13,102 nucleotides of DNA, taken from Actinomycetes bacterium (GTDB taxonomy: Bacteria > Actinomycetota > Acidimicrobiia > Acidimicrobiales > RAAP-2). Below, one piece after another: positions 1-6,153 of the stretch; within the stretch, counting starts at the first letter, position 1, and every line of letters starts with the position of its first letter. Made by a program: the position numbers and the translations under genes. The notes under the pieces are model-generated. The model had not been told where the DNA came from. It was given only the letters and a program-made list of their open reading frames with translations, and did not search any database. Location: assembly GCA_021791615.1 (NCBI GenBank), contig JAJYWG010000477.1, positions 1-13,102 of the forward strand. The letters are read 5' to 3'.

Positions 1-1
1 G

Positions 2-1570
2 TCGGCAGCGCGCGGCCTCAGCGAAGGGGAGCCGCGACGACTGCGCCAGTACAACAGCTTGTACGTACGTGTTACCTCTGGCGACGAGGGAGCCCAACTG
101 GACCGACTGCGGGAACTGATGGACGCGGGGGTGTTCGTCTTGGACGCGGGCCCTGACGCGCCGCGCACGAAGACCCGGGACTCCAATCCCATAGCCCAGT
201 TTGTGCTGACCTATCGAAAACTGTTTGGTCTCTCGAACTTCGTCGGCCTGTCGCAACGCGACCGGTTCGAACTCTCGGGAGCAGCTCTAGAGGAATGGCT
301 GGCCAACCCGGACCGTACGCGCGAGATCTTGTTGCGCGATCTTGGCGGTCTCGAATCCGCCGAGCAGCTGGATGAGGAAGCGACGACACACCAGTCGTTG
401 GTAGGTGGACCGGCACCACTCGCACCGGCGATCGGGAGTAGCGCTGATCGTCACACCGCGCGGCCCGCCCCTCGCCCCATCACGTTGTGGGAGTCAATTG
501 ATGATAACGGGGCCAACGACGAATTCGTCGACCTGGCTCACGAACGCGTCCCGGTGCTCAGAGAGTTGAGTGCTGAAGATTTGGTCATGCTTGACGCAGC
601 CTCGGTAATTGTTGGCCGCGGATTTGAGGAACGCACGCTGGCGTCGGCGCAGAGGCTATTGAGCGTCGTGCGACCCCGACAGGCGGTTGTAATCTCGTAC
701 CCACTGGAGGGGCACGGGCCCGCTATCGAGCGCGCGGTGCGCGAAGCCGTTACTGACTGCGAGGTCGTCGATTACAACACCGCCGTGGCTGAGGGTGTAT
801 CCCTTCCTGCCGGAATCGCGGTTGTCGATGTGACCGGCTTGGCCAAGCCGGTGATCTTCGACGCCATTCGTCGACTTCTTCGCCGCGATGGGAGGGTCAT
901 CGTTGCGCATACCGCTGCGGAGAGGCACTACCCGCTGAACGAAGACATCGGTCCTGTCCTCGAAGCTCACGAAAGAGGGGACTCCTACACTCTTCTCACT
1001 TCGTTGAGCGGGATCCTCACCGGCGAAGCGCGGCCCTACACCTTTGACAAACTGCTGAGTGCCGACGCTGACGATGGGCGCCGCCGTCTCTTGTGCGCGG
1101 CCGCGTCCCCCAAGCACGAACGACTGATGTCCCTCATCGACGAGCGAGACTACGACCGGGTCGACATCATCGTGCCCGCTTCTGACACGCCGCGGGCCAA
1201 GCTAGCTCGACTCGCTGCGGAGGTGGCAACCAAAGACTTTCATTCCTCAAGCATGGTTCCCGTGCCATCCGACGACTTGGCGGCGATGTTGGGGTTCATT
1301 GCCGAGCACTACCAGCGTTATTACGCCCACGGCAACTACGAGTTCGAGTTGGGGCTCACGGGCTCAAAGCTTCACGCAGTCGCTTGCGCTGCGGCATGCT
1401 CGGCCCTACGCGTCTCGCAGTGCTGGTACGTGCGACCAGCTGACTTCGACATTGAACGCTTCACCCATGGAGTCGGGGTCAGTCGGTACTTTCTGCTGGA
1501 GGCCGTCAACGCTGTGAGACCGGACTGGGAGGTCGACGTAACTCCGAGCGATCCCCGCGACACCTCATAG
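2..1570 (+). CDS. Partial protein: ORC/CDC6-ATPase-like C-terminus fused to a CARF-like Rossmann domain (5' end outside window)
   Basis: The frame is open from base 2 with no stop, and the protein reads sensibly upstream of the TTG at 59, so the true start lies left of the window. The first ~95 visible residues contain a segment with LYVRVT, PRTKTRD, a TYRKLFGLSNF stretch and RDRFELSG. It resembles the winged-helix end of ORC/CDC6-like AAA ATPases; the ATPase core would be off-window. A Pro/Ala-rich linker follows. The remaining ~340 residues look alpha/beta, with hydrophobic strands (SVIVGRGFEERTL, IAVVDVTGL, VDIIVPASDT) and a late ELGLTGSKLHAVACA motif. That motif recalls the TGG[ST]K signature of CARF-type sensor domains (family knowledge plus inference). 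Third codon positions are less GC-rich than in the DISARM genes, suggesting a separate origin. It ends 15 bases before the convergent vsr. Function is unknown; a defence role is inferred from context only. Confidence 0.6.
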   Translation, partial: SAARGLSEGEPRRLRQYNSLYVRVTSGDEGAQLDRLRELMDAGVFVLDAGPDAPRTKTRDSNPIAQFVLTYRKLFGLSNFVGLSQRDRFELSGAALEEWLANPDRTREILLRDLGGLESAEQLDEEATTHQSLVGGPAPLAPAIGSSADRHTARPAPRPITLWESIDDNGANDEFVDLAHERVPVLRELSAEDLVMLDAASVIVGRGFEERTLASAQRLLSVVRPRQAVVISYPLEGHGPAIERAVREAVTDCEVVDYNTAVAEGVSLPAGIAVVDVTGLAKPVIFDAIRRLLRRDGRVIVAHTAAERHYPLNEDIGPVLEAHERGDSYTLLTSLSGILTGEARPYTFDKLLSADADDGRRRLLCAAASPKHERLMSLIDERDYDRVDIIVPASDTPRAKLARLAAEVATKDFHSSSMVPVPSDDLAAMLGFIAEHYQRYYAHGNYEFELGLTGSKLHAVACAAACSALRVSQCWYVRPADFDIERFTHGVGVSRYFLLEAVNAVRPDWEVDVTPSDPRDTS

Positions 1571-1585
1571 ATCCCAACCTGACGT

Positions 1586-2017
1586 TCATCGCTCGCTTCC
1601 GGTCGCCAGCTCCTCGTACACGACGGCGACGATCTCATCGAGTGTCTCATGCTCCCAGAAGCGGAGTACGGTCCAGCCATAAGATCGCAGCAGCTCGTCG
1701 TTAAGCCGATCCCGCACGATGGTGGCTTGGAGCTTGTTTGCCCACCAGACCCCGTTGGTGATCGGCCAGGTCGCGTGCTCGGGACACCCGTGCCAAAAGC
1801 AACCGTCGAGTTGGACGGCCACCCGGGCGCGCGTGAAGGCGACGTCGACCTCGCACCGCGAACCCTTGATAGGGCGGTAGTTCTTGCGAAATCGCAAGCC
1901 CGCCGCGTGGAGTGCCGATCGGAGCGAGACTTCCGGCCTCGTGTCCCGGGGACGGTTCGACTGCATCGACCGGCGCACGCCCTCCGACGACGCCCAGGAT
2001 ACCGCTGGAAGGGACAT
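1586..2017 (-). CDS. vsr: Very short patch repair (Vsr) endonuclease
   Basis: 143 residues, about the usual Vsr length. Vsr nicks 5' of the T in T:G mismatches left by deamination of 5-methylcytosine. Family landmarks are all present: the N-terminal SEGVRRSMQSNRPRDTRPE segment (Glu29 in the position of the conserved acidic residue), RFRKNYR, the catalytic Asp in EVDVAF (Asp58), LDGCFWHGCPEH (Cys73, His76, Cys78, His81; catalytic/zinc region), then NGVWWANKL, RDRLND and GWTVLRFWEHE. The last has His where E. coli Vsr has a zinc Cys, as far as I recall. The ATG at 2017 gives a complete N-terminus. Upstream of it is only a GGGTGG directly abutting the start, so it may be leaderless. It is divergent from the HTH-drmMII pair and convergent with the left-edge gene. 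Neighbouring a cytosine-5 methylase is the classic setting for vsr. Confidence 0.95.
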   Translation of the reverse strand: MSLPAVSWASSEGVRRSMQSNRPRDTRPEVSLRSALHAAGLRFRKNYRPIKGSRCEVDVAFTRARVAVQLDGCFWHGCPEHATWPITNGVWWANKLQATIVRDRLNDELLRSYGWTVLRFWEHETLDEIVAVVYEELATGSER

Positions 2018-2024
2018 CCACCCG

Positions 2025-2030
2025 ATCGTA
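2025..2030 (-). promoter_or_regulatory. Candidate -10 box for vsr
   Basis: On the minus strand this reads TACGAT, matching the actinobacterial TANNNT -10 consensus. It ends 7 bases before the vsr ATG, so transcription would begin at or next to the start codon (leaderless mRNA). No convincing -35 is visible at 17-18 base spacing. The call is by pattern only. Confidence 0.35.
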
Positions 2031-2069
2031 CGTCGGCGGCGGTGTCACCATGTCGCCAGTCGACCTTTG

Positions 2070-2075
2070 TAGACT
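2070..2075 (+). promoter_or_regulatory. Candidate -10 box for the HTH-drmMII operon
   Basis: The plus strand reads TAGACT, a good TANNNT -10 hexamer, ending 7 bases before the GTG at 2083. This geometry fits leaderless transcription starting at that GTG and argues against the upstream ATG at 2050, which would lie ahead of the transcript. No clear -35 is seen. It lies in the 65-base divergent spacer shared with vsr. Confidence 0.4.
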
Positions 2076-2082
2076 AAAGAGC

Positions 2083-2307
2083 GTGATTCGACGGGTTTCC
2101 GTCCGGGACCTCATAGACGCCGCCGGGGTGGCGGCCCAACTCGGACTTAGGCATCGGAACAGCGTCTCAACCTATATGAACCGCTACCCCGACTTCCCGC
2201 GTCCCGTGGTCGACACGGGCACCAAGCGCTGCCGCCTGTGGTCCCGGACCGAGGTAGACGGATGGCTCCGGAGCCGACGGGAGGCCGGAAAGGTGCGTGG
2301 GCGGTGA
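2083..2307 (+). CDS. Small helix-turn-helix DNA-binding protein (AlpA/excisionase-like), probable regulator of drmMII
   Basis: 74 residues from the GTG at 2083. An in-frame ATG at 2050 would give 85 residues, but the -10-like TAGACT at 2070-2075 favours the GTG. The protein has a helix-turn-helix (VRDLIDAAGVAAQLGL, then RHRNSVSTYMNRYPDFPRPV) followed by a wing ending in RLWSRTEVDGWLRSR. This is the architecture of AlpA/excisionase/MerR-like small DNA-binding proteins. The stop codon overlaps the drmMII GTG start (GTGA), so the two are almost certainly co-translated. The arrangement recalls controller proteins placed before a methylase in restriction-modification systems (inference). It could instead be a recombination directionality factor left over from a mobile element; no integrase is visible nearby. 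Confidence 0.8.
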   Translation: MIRRVSVRDLIDAAGVAAQLGLRHRNSVSTYMNRYPDFPRPVVDTGTKRCRLWSRTEVDGWLRSRREAGKVRGR

Positions 2308-3476
2308 CGTCCTCCCGAGGACGCGCATCCCATCCCATGGTGGACCTGTTCGCGGGCTGCGGCGGGGGATCCATCGGTTTCCGGCAGGCGGGTCTGATGC
2401 CGGTGGCGGCGGTGGAGATCGATCCACACGCGGCCGCCGCGTACGAGGCGAATCTCGGTATTGCCCCTATCGTGCGAGACGTCCGTCTGGTCACGGGCGA
2501 CCAGCTGATGACGAGCACTGGCCTCGGCCCCGGTGAATGCACGGTTCTCTTCGGCTGCCCGCCCTGCCAGAGTTTCACCAGTCTTCGCAAGGGAGCACCG
2601 GCAACGTCGCGGGACCGCAGGCGCAACACCCTCTATCTGGATTACTTACGCCTCGTCGACGAGGTCCGTCCCCGGCACATCGCCTTCGAGAACGTTCCCG
2701 GTATGCTGAGCCAGCGCTGGCATCCGCACTTCGCGGCATTCCTCGGGCAGTTGGAGGACATCGGATACCGGGCGGACTGGATCGTGCTCGACGCCGCCGA
2801 CTACGGCGTGCCCCAGCATCGTAGACGTGTCCTGGTCGTGGGGAGCCGTGTCACCCGGCCGATTCTGCCGGCGCCCACGCACTTCTCTGACCCGAGGGAC
2901 AAGAGAAGGCGACGGCACGTGACGGTCCGCCAGGCGATCGGCGACTGTCCCCCCCTGGGGATCGGCGGGCGCGACCCGAAGGACCCGCTCCACGAGGCGC
3001 GGCTGCACAGCGACATGGCGCTCCGCAGACTGCGCGCCATTCCCGAGGGCGGCGCCCGCGCCGACCTTCCCCCGGAGCTGCAACTCGACTGCCACAAGGG
3101 TCACTCCGGCCACTACGACATATACGGCCGGATGTGGTGGGACAAGCCGGCGCCCACGCTGACCTCCGGCTGCACGAACATCACCCGGGGTCGGTTCGCC
3201 CACCCTGAGCAGGACCGGGCCATCACCCTGCGCGAGGCGATGCTGCTCCAGAGCTTCCCGAAGCGTTCCACGCTCAGCGGAACGCTCGACGCGATGGCCC
3301 TCCAGGTGGGCAACGCCATACCGCCGCTCCTGGCCCGGCGTATCGGCGAGGCCGTGTTGGAGATGGAGGCGTTGTCGCGACGACCTCACCGTCGCAGGAC
3401 GCCGGCGACGACCGAGACCACGCGCGTCCCAAGTCGTTCGACGGCGTCGAGGAGTCTGGCAAGCTCGTCGACCTGA
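2304..3476 (+). CDS. drmMII: DISARM DNA (cytosine-5) methyltransferase DrmMII
   Basis: 390 residues from the GTG at 2304, which overlaps the HTH stop (GTGA) and has GGAAAGG ten bases upstream. The canonical C5-methylase motifs appear in order: motif I DLFAGCGGG (residues 14-22, SAM binding), motif IV GCPPCQSF with catalytic Cys88, motif VI ENVPG (Glu129), motif VIII QHRRR (181-185), a target-recognition region around 240-305, and motif X QVGNAIPP (near 344-351). In class 2 DISARM this enzyme marks host DNA as self; the characterised Bacillus DrmMII modifies CCWGG (established knowledge; specificity here untested). Odd points: it faces drmC rather than following it, its last ~30 residues are low-complexity Ser/Thr/Arg read antisense through drmC, and codon 115 is a TTA. 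By motifs alone it could be an ordinary C5 methylase; context makes it DrmMII. Confidence 0.9.
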   Translation: MTSSRGRASHPMVDLFAGCGGGSIGFRQAGLMPVAAVEIDPHAAAAYEANLGIAPIVRDVRLVTGDQLMTSTGLGPGECTVLFGCPPCQSFTSLRKGAPATSRDRRRNTLYLDYLRLVDEVRPRHIAFENVPGMLSQRWHPHFAAFLGQLEDIGYRADWIVLDAADYGVPQHRRRVLVVGSRVTRPILPAPTHFSDPRDKRRRRHVTVRQAIGDCPPLGIGGRDPKDPLHEARLHSDMALRRLRAIPEGGARADLPPELQLDCHKGHSGHYDIYGRMWWDKPAPTLTSGCTNITRGRFAHPEQDRAITLREAMLLQSFPKRSTLSGTLDAMALQVGNAIPPLLARRIGEAVLEMEALSRRPHRRRTPATTETTRVPSRSTASRSLASSST

Positions 3477-4219
3477 GGGCCGGACAGCTCCACCCCGATC
3501 TCGACGTGACGTCCGAGACCGGCGGCGGTGAGATTCGCCGAACCGACGTATCCCTCGTTCCTGTCAACGAGCAGAACCTTGGCGTGCGACCCGAGCGTGG
3601 AGATTTCAGTGTGCAGTTCCGTCACGGCGAGATTGCAGCGTGGCGTCCCGAGCGCGTCGTCGACGAGGGGCGCCCACTCGGCGCCCCGGCCGACGCTCGT
3701 GAGCACGTGCACCGCCACCCCGCGACGCACGGCGGCCATGAGCGATCCGTGAAGGTGGTGAACCGCGGCCGAGTCGACGAACGGCGCCGCCAGCGTGACG
3801 CACTCGGTCGAGCGGTCGATCAGGGCGAGGAGCACGCCCGCGGTCTGGCGCATGGGGGGCGGGCGCACCAGGGACAGAACCTCGGCCGGGAGGGTCGCAA
3901 CGGGCGCCCACGTCGAGCGTGGCGGGGCGAGGTCGAACGAGTCCCCGACAAGGTCAAGCGCGATGCCGACATCCGACGCCCGCCGTCGGTCCAGCCGACC
4001 CGAGGTGTCGACGACCGCCAGGGTGCGCAAGTGCCGGAGCCATTCGGCTGGCGAGGCCGACAATCCCGACGCCCCCAGGCACGTCTTCACTACGTCCACG
4101 TCGACCACACGATCGCCTCTACTCCGTTCCTCCACACGGGACACGAACTCCCCCCACCCCTCGGGCCGGTCCGCACACGTCCGAAGCCCGTCGTGAATGA
4201 CTCGAAGCGCGACGTTCAC
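3386..4219 (-). CDS. drmC: DISARM phospholipase D-like nuclease protein DrmC
   Basis: 277 residues from a GTG at 4219 whose TGA overlap with the drmB stop (GTGA) indicates translational coupling. A longer frame to 4306 would run 91 bases into drmB and is less likely. Near the C-terminus is one complete HKD motif: His212 and Lys214 in HAKVLLVD, Asp219, then GSAN (Ser227, Asn229) and LTAAGLGRHVE. This is the signature of the PLD nuclease superfamily. With only one HKD per chain, an active site would normally need a dimer (family knowledge). The N-terminal half is helical, carries no motif I recognise, and includes a preceding TLAAPFVDSAAVHHL strand-loop typical of PLD folds. DrmC is a core DISARM component but reported as less critical than DrmA/B. 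Its last 91 bases overlap the end of drmMII on the other strand. Confidence 0.92.
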   Translation of the reverse strand: MNVALRVIHDGLRTCADRPEGWGEFVSRVEERSRGDRVVDVDVVKTCLGASGLSASPAEWLRHLRTLAVVDTSGRLDRRRASDVGIALDLVGDSFDLAPPRSTWAPVATLPAEVLSLVRPPPMRQTAGVLLALIDRSTECVTLAAPFVDSAAVHHLHGSLMAAVRRGVAVHVLTSVGRGAEWAPLVDDALGTPRCNLAVTELHTEISTLGSHAKVLLVDRNEGYVGSANLTAAGLGRHVEIGVELSGPQVDELARLLDAVERLGTRVVSVVAGVLRR

Positions 4220-6153
4220 GTCTCGTCCAGCTCCGGTGACCAGTACCCCACGACCTCGCCACGTGGTGCCCCAAACAAGTCCCATCGACTGATGAAGCGG
4301 TTCCACACCTGACAGGCCGTCTCAGGGAGTTGAAGACAGCCGTGGTCCGCCCCCCGGTTGGCCTCCATGCAGTTCGGGTCGTAGATGCAGGTGGCGTTCG
4401 TGACGGCACGCTCGACGACCTCGTCGAGGTTCTGTTCGAGCACGGTGCGCAGCCCGCCGATGGTGAACTCGCTCCCCCCGTTGGGATGGATGCCGAAGCT
4501 CAACTCGTACGGGAACAGGTACTCGGATAGTCCCGTCTCCGAGTACCCGCTGTCGACCGCCAAGGCACGCAACACTTGATGCGCGACCGAGTGAAGCAGC
4601 CGGAACAGGGCACGCACGCCGTACTGCGGGTCCCCCGGGGACGGCTCCTCGTCCGGGTCCCAACTCGGCAGTTGTCCGTCCGCCGGATCCAGGTGCGACG
4701 CGAACCAGCGATGCGGTCCGCCCGCCCCGTCCAGCTCCGCGTGGGTGGTGGCGTGGTTCGCCACCAGCCACCGTGCCACCCGCGCCCGGTCCAAGGCGAA
4801 CACCAGGGCCTCCGTCTCGGTCGGGCTGGCGTACAGGAGCGTCGTCAACTGCTGACCCCTGCCGGCCCTGCCCTTGTACGCGACCAGATCGGCCTCCCTC
4901 GCCCCGAAGCCCCCCCTCGTGTAGCCGATCGCCAGATACGTGACCGGGAACTCGTTGACGAGCATGCAGCGCCCGGGGTCGAATCCGGCCGTCGCGAGAA
5001 CCGGCGTGTAGTTCTCGTACCGGCTCTTCCGTGCCGCACCCGCGGCGCTGCGACCCAGCCGCTCCAGGGTGATCTTGGGCAGCGCCAGCACGCGCTCGTA
5101 CACACCGACCTGCTCCGCAAGCAGGCGGCCACGGCCCTCCTCGCCGAGAGGATCGAACCCGAGGTCCTTCTCCACCCGGGAGCGCAGGTCGTCGAGGTCC
5201 ACCGGAACGAATCGGCGGCGCAGCGCCTGCGCCTGATCGACCAGGCCTGCGCCCTCCATCGCTCTGATCGAGTCGAGAACCTCCGATGGAATCTCCGCCC
5301 CGCCGCCCGACGTGAGGGACCGTGCCTCGTCCTCGTCGCACTCCTCCAACCACCGTGCGAGCGTCCCGACGATGAATCCCGGGGTTTGCGCCATCCGGGC
5401 GAAGTCCTCACGGGGAACGTTGACCAGCGTGCGCCCGTGACCCGAATAGGCGGACGATGCCGTGTGCACCTGCGGCGCCATCATCTTGTCGGTCCAGTTG
5501 CACCCGGTCCGGTTCGGACAGAAGGCGCGCACCTGCGTGGGCGTGCCGCAGTCCAGGCATTCCCAGCGGAAGTCCTGGAACCGCGACACCTGGTCGTTCA
5601 GACGGAATCCTGCGGTGTGGTGCCGGGGCAGGCACTCGCGCGGTGGGAGCATCGGCAGAATCTCGCCGCACGCGTGGACGAACACGTACTGCAGTTGACG
5701 ATTGCCGCGGTCGTTGCCACAGCGCGGGCACGCCGGTGGCCACGGGTCGATCCCCGGCCTCGGGTCGGACGCCTCCCACACCTTTCCGCACCTGCCGCCA
5801 GCCGCGCAGCGGAACACGAGCGGCCACACCCGCGTGTACACCTTGCCGGGGATGACGACCTGATAGTGCTGGTGTGCCAGCGGGTCGTCGCTCGGGAACT
5901 CGGGAGCACGGTCGGAGCCGGGTTGGGCGGCGCCCGCCTGCCGGCCCTCGATCCGCCAGCGCTGTACGAAGTTCATGGCCTCGTTGACCAGGTACCCCGA
6001 GTCGAGCGCGGCACCCTGGTACGCGTCGTCACGGCCGTACTGGCGCACCTGCGCGACGAACCCGCCCGGATGGTCGAAGGTCTGATTCGGTCGGTAGCGG
6101 TACAGGACCTGACCCCGGTTCCGGGACATCTCCTTGGGGGCGAAGTTGCTCAC
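4216..6153 (-). CDS. drmB: DISARM DUF1998 protein DrmB
   Basis: 645 residues, within the family's usual size. The start is a GTG overlapping the drmA stop (GTGA), preceded by a strong AGGAGAGG-AAGAGG ribosome-binding stretch. The N-terminal third carries several Cys pairs fit for zinc binding: Cys116/122, Cys142/145 (ACPRCGN), Cys162/174, Cys199/202 (ECLDCG) and Cys212/218 (CPNRTGC). The C-terminus is the DUF1998 region: LFRLLHSVAHQVLRAL, a SEYLFPYELSF segment, and the closing four-Cys set 589/595/606/614 (CIYDPNC ... CLQLPETAC) followed by WNRFISRWDLFG. DUF1998 proteins are typically paired with a DrmA-type helicase, as here, and DrmA-DrmB form the DNA-engaging core complex of DISARM (established knowledge). 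No Walker motif is seen. The gene lies between drmA and drmC in one operon. Confidence 0.95.
   Translation of the reverse strand: MSNFAPKEMSRNRGQVLYRYRPNQTFDHPGGFVAQVRQYGRDDAYQGAALDSGYLVNEAMNFVQRWRIEGRQAGAAQPGSDRAPEFPSDDPLAHQHYQVVIPGKVYTRVWPLVFRCAAGGRCGKVWEASDPRPGIDPWPPACPRCGNDRGNRQLQYVFVHACGEILPMLPPRECLPRHHTAGFRLNDQVSRFQDFRWECLDCGTPTQVRAFCPNRTGCNWTDKMMAPQVHTASSAYSGHGRTLVNVPREDFARMAQTPGFIVGTLARWLEECDEDEARSLTSGGGAEIPSEVLDSIRAMEGAGLVDQAQALRRRFVPVDLDDLRSRVEKDLGFDPLGEEGRGRLLAEQVGVYERVLALPKITLERLGRSAAGAARKSRYENYTPVLATAGFDPGRCMLVNEFPVTYLAIGYTRGGFGAREADLVAYKGRAGRGQQLTTLLYASPTETEALVFALDRARVARWLVANHATTHAELDGAGGPHRWFASHLDPADGQLPSWDPDEEPSPGDPQYGVRALFRLLHSVAHQVLRALAVDSGYSETGLSEYLFPYELSFGIHPNGGSEFTIGGLRTVLEQNLDEVVERAVTNATCIYDPNCMEANRGADHGCLQLPETACQVWNRFISRWDLFGAPRGEVVGYWSPELDET

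Noticed and set aside
2238..2303. Upstream extension of the methyltransferase frame
   Set aside because: These codons overlap the HTH gene and precede motif I by an implausible Pro/Arg-rich stretch; the GTG at 2304 with GTGA coupling and GGAAAGG upstream is the better start.
3386..3500. Rho-independent terminator between drmMII and drmC
   Set aside because: The genes overlap, and no GC stem followed by a T-run is present on either strand.
4220..4306. Upstream extension of drmC to an ATG at 4306
   Set aside because: It would overlap drmB by 91 bases; the GTG at 4219 gives the same 4-base coupling seen at the drmA-drmB junction.
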